A DNA stretch of 64,000 bases from Saprospiraceae bacterium. GTDB lineage: Bacteria > Bacteroidota > Bacteroidia > Chitinophagales > Saprospiraceae. This document shows positions 1-9,148 of the stretch, in pieces; the first letter of the stretch is position 1; every line of letters starts with the position of its first letter. The position numbers were made by a program, and so were the translations under genes. The stretch spans positions 1-64,000 of the forward strand of contig JALHQW010000004.1 in NCBI GenBank assembly GCA_022841745.1, in the 5' to 3' direction. The notes beneath the pieces are model-generated. The model did no database searches. It was not told the DNA's origin and was given only the letters and a program-made list of their open reading frames with translations.

Positions 1-177
1 GCTTTTTCCGTTGTTTTGAGTTGCCATCGGGTATTGCTCGTTTTTTGTTTCGCAACTCAAACATCGCAAGATTCGATGGCTTTCTTTTTTCCGTCACTAC
101 AATCCGTTATAGTCAGCAAAATTGAAATATTATGGTGCACTTTTCCCTTGGATACCAGCTTAACCTATATGCTGCAA

Positions 178-209
178 TGAACGGTAGTTTTTGCAAAAAC
201 AACCGTTCA
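178..209. repeat. Hairpin-forming inverted repeat upstream of the S4 gene
   Basis: Two 15-base arms, TGAACGGTAGTTTTT and AAAAACAACCGTTCA, match with one mismatch around a 2-base centre. The repeat lies about 55 bases before the start codon at 263. It could be an operator or the terminator of a gene beyond the left edge; the sequence does not decide. Confidence 0.45.
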
Positions 210-262
210 CTGCAAAACTTCCCAATTTTCCCTTATCCTTGCCCAAAACTCAATCATAGCTT

Positions 263-478
263 ATGACCACCTTCCCACTCAACGGCCACGAATTCATCGA
301 ACTGAACAAACTGCTGAAACTACTGAGCCTCGTCGGCTCCGGCGGGGAGGCCAAGGTGCGCATACGGGAAGAGGGCGAGGCCACCGTGAACGGCGAGGTG
401 GAGACCCAGGTGCGCAAGAAACTGCGGGCTGGCGACCGGGTACGGTTTGGGGGGGAAGAGGTTTTGATTGAAGCCTGA
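263..478 (+). CDS. ybcJ: Small S4-domain RNA-binding protein (YbcJ-like)
   Basis: This 71-residue protein is almost entirely one S4 RNA-binding fold. The pattern FIELNKLLKLLSLVGSGGEA followed by a short loop and KKLRAGDRVRFGG is that of the YbcJ/S4_2 family, whose members are about 70 residues long. Such proteins bind structured RNA and are thought to act around the ribosome or in RNA processing; the exact substrate is not known from the sequence. The ATG at 263 is the only sensible start, and the family motif begins ten residues in. The gene stands alone, facing away from the left edge, with the divergent acyloxyacyl hydrolase gene downstream on the other strand. Confidence 0.85.
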   Translation: MTTFPLNGHEFIELNKLLKLLSLVGSGGEAKVRIREEGEATVNGEVETQVRKKLRAGDRVRFGGEEVLIEA

Positions 479-597
479 ACCTTAGCAAATTTGAAAAAAT
501 TGAGACAGCAATAGTTTGCAAACGCCTGTCAACCAATACCTTGCAAATTCATTCCCGGCAAGCCAGGACAGGCTATTCATCATTTGGGATGTTCAGG

Positions 598-722
598 AAA
601 TGTAAAGCTGAAAAGGTTTTATGTTCCAGCGATAAGCCCATTCCACCGAAGGTGGAAAAACATAAAAAATCATAAAAAATCTGCGTCCCTCAGCGTCAAA
701 AAAAATTGTGTCAAACTTTTCT
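598..722. repeat. Dispersed repeat, copy 1
   Basis: About 80 bases (643-722) match 38669-38748 in opposite orientation at close to 90 percent identity by eye, with weaker similarity continuing to about 598. The shared sequence contains a small palindrome (CCACCGAAGGTGG) and poly-A stretches around CTGCGTC/AGCGTC words. It lies in the spacer downstream of the S4 gene and at the 3' end of the acyloxyacyl hydrolase gene. Confidence 0.7.
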
Positions 723-741
723 TACCCCCCTAAATCATCAT

Positions 742-1950
742 TCAACGTATAAACTTCCGCACCCCCACATGAAACTCCATCGCCTCGGCAGCACGGAAGC
801 GGTAGGCACGTACGTTCACGCCCGCAAAGACATTGCGGTAGAAATGGTACTTAAAACCCAGGCGCTGCTCGAAGGCGGGCGTTGAGGAATCGAACCGTTT
901 TTGCACCACCATATAGCCCAAGGTGGCCACAATGGAAAGTCGGTCAATCACCCGCTCCCCACCGACGAAGACGGACACGCCGAACTTGTCGGCGAAGGGC
1001 ACACCAGCTTTGCTGGGTGTCAAGCCATTGGCAACAAGGTCCCGCTGGCCGTTGCTCCCATCATAGACGAAATCCACCCCGCCGCCGAGCTTCATGCCCC
1101 TGCTGATTTCATAATTGTAGCCCAGGTGAAGGTTGGTCATCAGGAAGTTCATGCCATAAGTTTCGTGGTAGAGGTCGTTGTTGTCGCTGAAGTCCAACTG
1201 GCGGGTTGACACGGCCCAGAACGCCAACAACTCATGGCGGTGCTGGTATTCGCTCAGCGGAAGTTTCACTTGCTCAGCGACTGGTTTCTCCAATAAACTG
1301 CGCAGGCTGACGGCATAGGACACCACGTTCAGGCCTTTTTGCGGCTCCTTCAGGTTGCCATTCGAGAAGTGCGTGAATCGGAAGGCTGGCTCAAAATAGA
1401 GATAGTCGTTCAAGCGGAAGGCAAGGCCCAGGCCCATTTCCACAAAGGCATTCAGACGGGTGCTGGTGATGTCGTTGGGCAGGTAGTCGGAGGGGGCAAA
1501 CGGCCTGAACCCCCCACCAAGGCCCAAGGAAAGGCGGCTAGTGACCTCGAAGTTTTTTGAGCTGAAAAAATTGCCATCGTAAAAACCATAAAGCGAAAAG
1601 GGATGCCCCATCTCATCACGGTGCATGAAGCGCATGTACTGTGCCCCAATGCCAAAGCGGGGGTATTTGCTCACCTGCTGCCACTCCTGACCGCCGAGCA
1701 TCTGCCAGCCATATTCCATCGAGAATGCCTTTATGTTTTTGAATGAATGACCATTCTCGTCAATATGGGTCAACAAAACACGATTCTGTTTCAGAATGCT
1801 TCCGTTCTGCATCGAAACCCGGAGCACAGGGGCAGAAGTGGCAATTGAATCATCCGTTTGGGCATAGCAATTTTGGAGCATAAATAGAGCAGACAGCGTA
1901 CACGCCAAAATGTACAAAGGGTGGATTTGCGCAGCTTTTTTCATAAACAA
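742..1950 (-). CDS. Acyloxyacyl hydrolase / PagL-like outer-membrane protein
   Basis: A 402-residue protein with an N-terminal signal peptide (hydrophobic residues about 10-30, ending near CYAQ). The body is rich in alternating aromatic and glycine-containing beta strands, as in an outer-membrane barrel. Residues about 190-205 carry FTHFSNGNLKEPQKGLN, which fits the PagL/lipid A 3-O-deacylase active-site signature (His-x-Ser-Asn followed by a downstream acidic residue). PagL removes the 3-O acyl chain of lipid A at the outer membrane. This protein is roughly twice the length of classical PagL, as is usual for Bacteroidota homologues, so the extra C-terminal strands may form a larger barrel. 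The function is inferred from the motif; substrate activity is not shown. Confidence 0.75.
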   Translation of the reverse strand: MFMKKAAQIHPLYILACTLSALFMLQNCYAQTDDSIATSAPVLRVSMQNGSILKQNRVLLTHIDENGHSFKNIKAFSMEYGWQMLGGQEWQQVSKYPRFGIGAQYMRFMHRDEMGHPFSLYGFYDGNFFSSKNFEVTSRLSLGLGGGFRPFAPSDYLPNDITSTRLNAFVEMGLGLAFRLNDYLYFEPAFRFTHFSNGNLKEPQKGLNVVSYAVSLRSLLEKPVAEQVKLPLSEYQHRHELLAFWAVSTRQLDFSDNNDLYHETYGMNFLMTNLHLGYNYEISRGMKLGGGVDFVYDGSNGQRDLVANGLTPSKAGVPFADKFGVSVFVGGERVIDRLSIVATLGYMVVQKRFDSSTPAFEQRLGFKYHFYRNVFAGVNVRAYRFRAAEAMEFHVGVRKFIR

Positions 1951-2035
1951 GGTTTTGAAACTCCAAGCGCAATGAATGTTACCGTTTTATAGATAGTCGC
2001 CTTTGAATTAGATATAGGGGTTGAGCAAGTTTGCA

Positions 2036-2115
2036 GCATCCTTTGAGAGGAGGGGTTATCAAACCCCGGAGTTCCGGAACTCCGGGGTTTGATAACCCCT
2101 CCTCTCAAAGGATGC
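2036..2115. repeat. 80-bp perfect palindrome without spacer
   Basis: The arms 2036-2075 and 2076-2115 are exact reverse complements with no loop; the centre is GTTCC/GGAAC. The palindrome sits in the 555-base divergent spacer between the acyloxyacyl hydrolase gene and the giant secreted protein, so it is not a terminator between convergent genes. The rest of the spacer (1951-2505) holds one more inverted repeat (2202-2253) and no convincing gene. Confidence 0.9.
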
Positions 2116-2201
2116 CTACCATCAATTTTAAATGCGAGTACCTATAATGCTTTCCTCCTTGAAAACGATGCGCCACGATTTATGCCCAAATTGGAAAAAT
2201 C

Positions 2202-2253
2202 GGAGGGGCGTATTGGCTTTAAAGCAAGCTTCACCTTAAACTTACGCCCCTCC
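2202..2253. repeat. Inverted repeat in divergent spacer
   Basis: The arms GGAGGGGCGTA (2202-2212) and TACGCCCCTCC (2243-2253) are perfect complements around a 30-base spacer. The element lies 250 bases before the giant gene and may be a regulatory hairpin or a leftover mobile palindrome. Confidence 0.6.
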
Positions 2254-2505
2254 AAACCTCTCACTTTCGCCCCATAATAAGGGGGTTTCAAAGAAAAAAG
2301 GGCTGGGAAAAGTCAACAAGCATCATGAGATTGCTCAACCCATGAGGCTGCTTCGGCCATTTTAGGTTTTATCAAAATCAAATGCCGTCCAAAAACCTTT
2401 GCGTAAAATAAAAATATCATCATTTGATAAAAAAGAGCAAAACAAAAGGAATGATTTCATTAGCTTTCGCCCGCTGAATTTATTGCAAAACAAAACCCTC
2501 CACCT

Positions 2506-5500
2506 ATGATACCGATTCATCTACCCACAAACTTTTACAAGCCGCTCTTGCTCCTTGCTGCGTTCTTTTTCCTTCCTTTTTTGATGGGCAAAACCAATGC
2601 TCAGTGCAACCTGAATGTGACCATGACCTACCAGCCAAACCCCTATTGCCTTGGGGATATTGTGACTTTTACAGCACACGTCACTGGGGGAACCGCACCG
2701 TATGACTATACCTGGGGGCCTTGGCCAACTGGAACGCCTGTCTGGAGCAAAGACAGCTTTTTGGTGCTCACCATGGACACCATATATTGGTTCGACGTAT
2801 ATGTGACGGATGATAACGGCTGTACAGACAACGCCCATATAAAAGTCACCCCACCATTGCTCAATGCGGACGTAGATATAGATTTTAATTGCGACCCCAT
2901 GCTGCCTTATACGCTCACGGTGACTGGTGGGAGCAATATTACAAGCTATGACTGGTCAACTGGAGAGACCACCTCAAGCATTAACGGGCAACCCGGCACC
3001 CCTTATTCGGTGACTGTGACAAATGGGAATGGCTGCACCAAAGAGATAACTGTGCCACCGCTTGACCCAGTCGTCCCAACCGAAGCAGAAATTTCCGGGC
3101 CAACACAGCTCTGCCCCAATGTTGGGGATGAACTTTCGACATTACCCGAAATCTATTATTCCTACAATTGGTCGAACGGCGGAAATGGGGCCATCAATGG
3201 CGTCACTGGCCCCGGCGAATATATGGTAACCGTTACCAACGAATTAAACGGTTGTACAGCTGTTGACACCATCAATATTGCGCAAACTCCTGCCATTCCG
3301 CCCCAATTCCAGGCGCCCCCTATGGCCTGCCTAAATGGCAATTCGACCATCAATTTACAGAACGCAGGGAACTATGCGCAAATCCTTTGGAGTACGGGCG
3401 CCACCACGCCCCAAATTGACATACTTCCATATACCACCTACACCGTCACCCTCACGGAGTCCAACGGTTGCACCTCGGTCGGCGAGTTCCTCCTGTCCGA
3501 ATACCCGATGATACCGCCCATCATTGCCACGCTGACCGACATCTGCGAAGGGCAGGAAACGCTATCGCTCCAATCGGCGCCACCTTTTGCTAGTTACCTC
3601 TGGAACAACGGGGCCACCACCCCGCAAATCACGGCCACCGAGGTAGGCACCTACAGCCTCACCGTCACCGACGTGCACGGCTGCACCGCCACCGTGGAAC
3701 AGGTCATCGAGCCAGCGCCCATGCCAGCGCCGAGCATCCCCCCCGTCGCACCGTTCTGCAACGGCAGCAGCCAGACCATCAACGTGCAGGGTGGGCCGTT
3801 TTACAGCTACCAATGGTCAACGGGGGCCACGACACCGACCATACAAGCCAATGCGGCGGGCACCTACACCGTCACCGTCACCAACCAGCGGCAATGCAAG
3901 GCCACGGCCTCCGTCACCGTCATCACGGGCACAGCACCCAATGCATCCGTGGCTGTTTCACCAGCCAATTGCAGCGGCACGGCCACCCTGGTCGCATCGG
4001 GCGGCGGCACTTATTTATGGTCAACGGGCGAAACCACGCCCAGCATTACCACCACGGCCAGTGGAAGCTACGCCGTCACCGTCACGGCCAGCAATGGTTG
4101 CACCGCAACGGCCAACAGCACGGCCAATGTTGCCACAGCCCCTGCAGTTCAAATTGGCGGCCCAACTGGGCTTTGCCAAGGCAACACGGCCAACCTTACA
4201 GCCACCAGCGGCTTTGCCAATTATTTATGGTCAAATGGGTCAACAGCAGCTACTATCTCCGTCACCCAAGCCGACAACTACACCGTCACCGTCACCAATG
4301 CGCAGGGCTGTACGGCTACGGCCAATTTCCCTGTCAATTTTGCTCCGCAACCAACGGCCAATATCACGGGGCCATCGTCGCTCTGCATCGGCTCTGCCGC
4401 TAGTTTGGTGGTGGTCGGCAACTTCGAGGTCTGCCTTTGGACGACAGGTGCGACCGTGCCGGCCATTCCCGTCATCCAGCCTGGCCTTTATGTCGTCACC
4501 GTCACCAACGCACAGGGCTGCACTGCCACCGCCCAGCAAATAGTGACCTTTGGCAGCAGCCTCAGCTTTGACATCGTGCCCACCCAAGCAGGCTGCAACG
4601 GCTCGGCCACCCTCTCGGCAGGCTTTGGCTTCAACAGCTATCTTTGGTCAAATGGGGCCACTACGCCCAGCATCACCGTGACCCAAGCGGGGCCTTACGC
4701 CATTACCGTCACCGATGCCAGCGGTTGTTCGGGTGCTGCCACCGAAAGCGTCACCTTCCCCACCCCACCCACCGTGGCCATCAGCGGGCCGACAGCGGCC
4801 TGTGAAGGAAGCACAGCCAGCATAGCTGCAAATGGTGCCAATATCGTAAGCTACCTTTGGAGCACCCCCACTGGGGTAAGTGGCCAAACCACGGCCAGCA
4901 TAGTTGCCTCACAACCAGGCATTTATTCTGTTACCGCCACCGATGCCAATGGTTGCTCCGCAACGGCCAGTCAGCCATTTACCGTTTTGGCTCCGCCAAC
5001 GGTTGACATCAATGGGCCAAGCTCCGTTTGCATAGGCAATTCAGCCACGCTTGCCCTGTCGGGCAATTTTGCGCAAGCAACTTGGATTACTCCTGTGGGC
5101 ACTTCCAATTCGACCACCATCGCCGCTTCACTACCCGGCACCTACGCCGTCACCGTCACCGATGCCAATGGCTGCTCCGCAACGGACGCCCAAACCTTGA
5201 CCGTCAGTGCCTCGCTCAGCCCAGCCATTGCAAGTGACCTGCAGCCTTGCGCTCCCGCTGGCACCTTGCATGCAGGTGCTGGTTACGCCACTTATTTATG
5301 GTCAAACGGGGCGACTACCCCGAGCATCAACGTATCGCAAGTAGGCAACTACAGTGTGACGGTGAGCGATGCCACTGGCTGCTCTGGCACGGCCTCCGAG
5401 TCGGTTTCGATGCCAACCCTGCCACAGGTGGCCATCCAAGGCTCGCCGAGCATTTGCGCAGGGGGTAGCACGGTGTTTTCCATTTCTGGGAACTTCCCAC

Positions 5501-7935
5501 AAGTCGCTTGGAGCAGTGGCCAAACCACGCCGAGCATCAACGCATCGCAACCTGGCATTTACACCGTTACAGCCACTGATGCCAATGGCTGCTCGGCCAT
5601 TGCCTCGCAAAGCCTCACGGTCGGCACTTCTTTGTCGCCCACGATAGCCAGCAATATGCAGCCTTGCATTCCCGCTGGCAGTTTGCACGCAGGGGCGGGC
5701 TACGCCAATTATCTATGGTCAAATGGAGCGACTACGCCGAGCATCAACGTGTCGCAAGTCGGCAGCTACAGTGTGACGGTGAGCGATATGGGCGGCTGCA
5801 CGGGCACCGCCTCCGAGTCCGTTGGGATGCCAACCTTGCCACAAGTAACCATCCAAGGCTCGCCAAGCATCTGCACGGGCGGCAGCACGGTCTTTTCGGT
5901 TTCGGGCAACTTCCCACAGGTCGCTTGGAGCAACGGCCAGACCACGCCGACCATCACCGCCTCGCAACCCGGCACCTACGCCGTAACTGCTACCGATGCC
6001 AACGGCTGCACGGCCACTGCTTCGCAAAGCCTTGCGATTGGCAGCTCGCTCACACCGGATATTGCGGCAGCAATGCAGCCCTGCCTTGGCACGGCCAATT
6101 TGAACGCCGGGGCAGGCTACGTCAATTACCTTTGGTCGAATGGAGCGACAACGCCCACTATCGCTGTTGCGCAAGTCGCAATAGGGCAAGCGGCAACCTA
6201 TGCCGTCACCGTGAGCGATGCGAGCGGCTGCACGGGCACGGCCATTGAAAGTGTCAGCTTCCCAGCCTTGCCGCAAGTGCAGGTGAATGGGCCATTGGCA
6301 ATTTGTGCTGGCGGCATGGCGACATTGTCGGTTACAGGAAACTACTCGGTCATTTCATGGAGCAACCCCATAGGGGCAAGCGGCCAAAGCATCAATGTGT
6401 CGCAAGCAGGCACCTACTCCGTCACCGTAACGGATGCCAATGGCTGCACCGCCACCGATAGCCAGCCGCTGGTGGTGAACCCTGCCCCCTCGCCCGATAT
6501 TTCGCCAAGCAACTTGGGCTGCGACGGCACGGGCACGCTCACGGCAGGGAATGGTTTTACGGGGTATCTATGGTCAAATGGAGCGACGACATCCAGCATC
6601 AACATCAATCAGGCGGGCAGTTATAGCCTGACCGTCACCAACACCAGCGGCTGTACGGGACAAGACCAGATCACGGTCTCCTTCCCAGCATCCCCAACGG
6701 CAAGCGTGGCCGGTTCATCGCAGCTTTGCGAAGGCTATTCAGCAACCCTTGCCGTGCAGGGCAGTTTCACGGATTACCTATGGAGCACGGGGGAAACAAC
6801 GCCAACCATCGTCATTTCCACAGGCGGCAATTACAGCGTAACCGTGACCGCCGCCAATGGCTGCACGGACGAAGCCGAATGGCTCGTAACTGAACTGCCC
6901 ACACAGTACAGCTATGCTGAGCACTATTCGTGCGACGTCGCAAACGTGGGCACGGAGGTAGTCACCCTCACCAGCCAGTCGGGCTGCGACAGCATCGTGA
7001 CAACGGCCACCCTCCTGAATCCCGCCTTCGTGGGCAACCTTGTGCTATCGGCTTGTCCAGGTGAAACGGCCAGCTACAACGGCACCCAGATTTTGGCTGG
7101 CACTACCCAAGAATTTTTGTTCACCAGCACTTCAGGCTGCGACTCCATCTTGAGCGTAACGGTGGCCGAGTATCCCGCTGTCCACCTTGAGTGGCAAGCC
7201 ACGCCAAGTTGCTGGAACGGCAGCAACGGCACGGTGTCGCTTACGGGCAATGCAGGTGCACCGCCGTATCGCTATGCCTTGGACAATGGCAGCCTGAAAT
7301 CAAGCCCTTACTTCGTTGGCCTTTCAGCAGGCGAATATGCTGTGATGGTGCAGGACGGGAATGGCTGTAAAATGGCAATGGAAGTGCAGGTGCCAGCCAC
7401 GCAGCCAATGGTCGTAGTGCTGCAAGATGCGGCGCTCCACTGCGGGGAAGAGGGCGTGATGCTGGAGCCAACGGTATTCAGCGGCGAGGAGGCGTCCATC
7501 GAATGGCACTGGTCGAACGGGATGACCACCAAGCAAGTGCATGCAACCCAGCCTGGCATGTACCACCTCACCGCTGACGACGGCTGTGAAGAAAAAGAAT
7601 ACAAGGCGATGGTATTGCCGGATGCGGATTGGAACCGGGGTTATTTCTATGTGCCAAACAGCTTTTCGCCGGATGGCAACGCCATCAACGACCATTTCAT
7701 GGCCAAGGTAGCCGCCGATGTGGTGGTCAAAAAATTTGAGTTTATGGTCTTTGACCGCTGGGGCGAAGGCATGTACAGCACCTTTGAGCCGACCAGTATC
7801 GGCTGGGACGGCCTGCACAAGGAAGAGAATATGCGACCTGCCGTCTTTGTCTGGTTCCTGAAGGCCATCGTCGTTGATTGCAAGGGCGAGGACAAGGAGA
7901 TTTTCATGGAGGGAGGGGTGACGGTGATGCGGTAG
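2506..7935 (+). CDS. Giant secreted repeat protein with gliding-motility-type C-terminal domain
   Basis: A 1809-residue protein. Residues 1-33 form a signal peptide (hydrophobic core, then KTNAQ). About twenty Ig/PKD-like repeats of 70-95 residues follow; each carries a YLWSNGATTP-type strand and ends in YSVTVTDANGCTA. Near residues 1480-1620 the repeat type changes to cysteine-containing segments with SGCDSI. From about residue 1710 to the end is a gliding motility-associated C-terminal domain (YVPNSFSPDGNAIND, then FMVFDRWGE, GWDG and the terminal strand). That domain is a type IX secretion signal in Bacteroidota, so the protein is expected on the surface or released. It is adhesin-like by architecture, but the ligand is unknown. 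Adjacent repeats are nearly identical at DNA level (for example around 5290 and 5710), so copy number may vary. Confidence 0.9.
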   Translation: MIPIHLPTNFYKPLLLLAAFFFLPFLMGKTNAQCNLNVTMTYQPNPYCLGDIVTFTAHVTGGTAPYDYTWGPWPTGTPVWSKDSFLVLTMDTIYWFDVYVTDDNGCTDNAHIKVTPPLLNADVDIDFNCDPMLPYTLTVTGGSNITSYDWSTGETTSSINGQPGTPYSVTVTNGNGCTKEITVPPLDPVVPTEAEISGPTQLCPNVGDELSTLPEIYYSYNWSNGGNGAINGVTGPGEYMVTVTNELNGCTAVDTINIAQTPAIPPQFQAPPMACLNGNSTINLQNAGNYAQILWSTGATTPQIDILPYTTYTVTLTESNGCTSVGEFLLSEYPMIPPIIATLTDICEGQETLSLQSAPPFASYLWNNGATTPQITATEVGTYSLTVTDVHGCTATVEQVIEPAPMPAPSIPPVAPFCNGSSQTINVQGGPFYSYQWSTGATTPTIQANAAGTYTVTVTNQRQCKATASVTVITGTAPNASVAVSPANCSGTATLVASGGGTYLWSTGETTPSITTTASGSYAVTVTASNGCTATANSTANVATAPAVQIGGPTGLCQGNTANLTATSGFANYLWSNGSTAATISVTQADNYTVTVTNAQGCTATANFPVNFAPQPTANITGPSSLCIGSAASLVVVGNFEVCLWTTGATVPAIPVIQPGLYVVTVTNAQGCTATAQQIVTFGSSLSFDIVPTQAGCNGSATLSAGFGFNSYLWSNGATTPSITVTQAGPYAITVTDASGCSGAATESVTFPTPPTVAISGPTAACEGSTASIAANGANIVSYLWSTPTGVSGQTTASIVASQPGIYSVTATDANGCSATASQPFTVLAPPTVDINGPSSVCIGNSATLALSGNFAQATWITPVGTSNSTTIAASLPGTYAVTVTDANGCSATDAQTLTVSASLSPAIASDLQPCAPAGTLHAGAGYATYLWSNGATTPSINVSQVGNYSVTVSDATGCSGTASESVSMPTLPQVAIQGSPSICAGGSTVFSISGNFPQVAWSSGQTTPSINASQPGIYTVTATDANGCSAIASQSLTVGTSLSPTIASNMQPCIPAGSLHAGAGYANYLWSNGATTPSINVSQVGSYSVTVSDMGGCTGTASESVGMPTLPQVTIQGSPSICTGGSTVFSVSGNFPQVAWSNGQTTPTITASQPGTYAVTATDANGCTATASQSLAIGSSLTPDIAAAMQPCLGTANLNAGAGYVNYLWSNGATTPTIAVAQVAIGQAATYAVTVSDASGCTGTAIESVSFPALPQVQVNGPLAICAGGMATLSVTGNYSVISWSNPIGASGQSINVSQAGTYSVTVTDANGCTATDSQPLVVNPAPSPDISPSNLGCDGTGTLTAGNGFTGYLWSNGATTSSININQAGSYSLTVTNTSGCTGQDQITVSFPASPTASVAGSSQLCEGYSATLAVQGSFTDYLWSTGETTPTIVISTGGNYSVTVTAANGCTDEAEWLVTELPTQYSYAEHYSCDVANVGTEVVTLTSQSGCDSIVTTATLLNPAFVGNLVLSACPGETASYNGTQILAGTTQEFLFTSTSGCDSILSVTVAEYPAVHLEWQATPSCWNGSNGTVSLTGNAGAPPYRYALDNGSLKSSPYFVGLSAGEYAVMVQDGNGCKMAMEVQVPATQPMVVVLQDAALHCGEEGVMLEPTVFSGEEASIEWHWSNGMTTKQVHATQPGMYHLTADDGCEEKEYKAMVLPDADWNRGYFYVPNSFSPDGNAINDHFMAKVAADVVVKKFEFMVFDRWGEGMYSTFEPTSIGWDGLHKEENMRPAVFVWFLKAIVVDCKGEDKEIFMEGGVTVMR

Positions 7936-7990
7936 TTTTTTGGCGTAAAACCGCCAAAAACTATATAACCAAGGTTAGGAACCCTGTTGA

Positions 7991-8298
7991 TTACCCACAG
8001 AATAACAAGTTGATAATGAACGAATTACATCTATCATTCCCGAAAAATCGGGACAGGCTTTGTAACCCCCGGTTTACTTGCGTGAATCTTCGATTTCAAC
8101 CGGAGGCTTTGAGTCAACGATACTCTTCATCTATCTTCTTTACAGAACATCACATAAAGCCATGATGCGGATGTTTTGTAAAGAAGATAGATGGATGTTG
8201 AGCATTTTGCCCATCCGCTCGTTAAAACGAGCGGTTACAAAGCCTGTCCCGATTTTTCGGAAATGATAGATGTAGGGCATGTTTTATTCTGTGGGTAA
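7991..8298. repeat. 308-bp imperfect inverted repeat, MITE-like
   Basis: The outer arms 7991-8067 and 8233-8298 share a perfect 15-bp end (TTACCCACAGAATAA) and a 34-base inner block reading GTTACAAAGCCTGTCCCGAT onward. The nested arms 8128-8151 and 8170-8193 match at 23 of 24 positions. The inner block itself contains a small CCCGAAAAATCGGG hairpin. The element encodes no convincing protein and fills most of the 635-base spacer 7936-8569 together with the hairpins listed next. No clear target-site duplication is seen. Confidence 0.7.
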
Positions 8299-8321
8299 TG
8301 GAAAGGCTTAGGAACCACATG

Positions 8322-8372
8322 AAAACAAAGACGGCGGCGGCATCTTCCATGCCACCGCCGTCTTTGTTTTTT
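8322..8372. terminator. Bidirectional intrinsic terminator
   Basis: The arms AAAACAAAGACGGCGGCGG and CCACCGCCGTCTTTGTTTT pair with one mismatch, with A-run and T-run flanks on both sides. It lies between the convergent giant-protein gene and the zinc-ribbon lipoprotein gene and can serve both. Confidence 0.8.
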
Positions 8373-8448
8373 GGTTGCAACCGGGTGTTTTTCTTCGCAA
8401 AAAATCCGACAGCACCATGCCTTTAGGGCAGTACGCAACTGCTTAGCA

Positions 8449-8542
8449 GGGGTGTTTTATGGGGAAAAATTTTCAATTTTCCCCACAAAACGCCCCATAA
8501 TGTGGGAGGTGAGTAAAATGAAATTTTTCTCTCACCTCCCAC
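8449..8542. repeat. Two back-to-back long hairpins
   Basis: The first hairpin spans 8449-8496 (GGGGTGTTTTATGGGGAAAA against its near-perfect complement). The second has arms GTGGGAGGTGAG (8502-8513) and CTCACCTCCCAC (8531-8542). They directly follow the 3' end of the minus-strand lipoprotein gene and may protect or terminate its transcript. Confidence 0.6.
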
Positions 8543-8569
8543 ACCCTCCTACATCGCTACGTCAATCTT

Positions 8570-9148
8570 TTAAAGGTGATAAGACTGGTTATGCGCCAAA
8601 GTCTTGCCGCATTTTGCGCAAGCTACCGCAGAACCCGCTCCTCCAGCACACCCAGCAGAGCAGGTATAATGCCAGACGCCCTTGGCATTTTGTGCTGGTT
8701 CGGGAGTCTTAATCGGGCTATCAACGGGCACTACGCCCGGCGGCAATGACGTGGCATTGGTTTCCTTGCCAGATGCTACGGGCAGGGTGGTTTGTGGCTG
8801 TGTAGGCGTAGTAGATGAAGGCCCATGATAGGCCGCATTGTGGGCCAGGGTTGTTCCGCATTTAGCGCAGGCAACAGCAGAAGCACCGCCCCCAGCGCAG
8901 CCTTTCGGACAGGTGTAATGCCAAACCCCAGACGCATTTTGGGCAGGTTCGGGCGTAGCAGGTGTGGCTGGATTGGCTGGATCGGGTAAAGGTACAGAAG
9001 GGGTTGCAGCAGCATCGCCTGCGGGCTGTGTGCCTTCCACGCCTTGCACGGCGGCATCACGGGCTGCATCGCCATCGTTTTTGCAAGCAGCAAAAACAGT
9101 AACAAAAGCGATGACGGCCAAAATTGTAAAATGGTGGAAATGTCTCAT
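8570..9148 (-). CDS. Lipoprotein with two tandem zinc-ribbon-like repeats
   Basis: A 192-residue protein. Residues 1-22 are a lipoprotein signal with lipobox VFAAC (Cys22). A Pro/Ala/Thr-rich linker leads to two near-identical 37-residue repeats (about 72-108 and 156-192), each GVWHYTC-x3-C-x9-C-x2-CG-x-TLAHN-x2-YH. The four cysteines per repeat (80, 84, 94, 97 and 163, 167, 177, 180) plus conserved histidines suggest metal binding. The pattern recalls the short heavy-metal-binding ribbons fused to some copper exporters, but I do not recognise an exact family. It is expected to be anchored in the periplasm or outer membrane. The second linker is again Pro/Thr-rich, so the protein is two beads on a flexible string. 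No metal-transport genes lie nearby. Confidence 0.75.
   Translation of the reverse strand: MRHFHHFTILAVIAFVTVFAACKNDGDAARDAAVQGVEGTQPAGDAAATPSVPLPDPANPATPATPEPAQNASGVWHYTCPKGCAGGGASAVACAKCGTTLAHNAAYHGPSSTTPTQPQTTLPVASGKETNATSLPPGVVPVDSPIKTPEPAQNAKGVWHYTCSAGCAGGAGSAVACAKCGKTLAHNQSYHL

Noticed and set aside
1-27. Possible minus-strand gene starting MATQNNGKS and leaving the left edge
   Set aside because: Only nine codons are visible, with no recognisable family and no clear ribosome site, so it cannot be supported.
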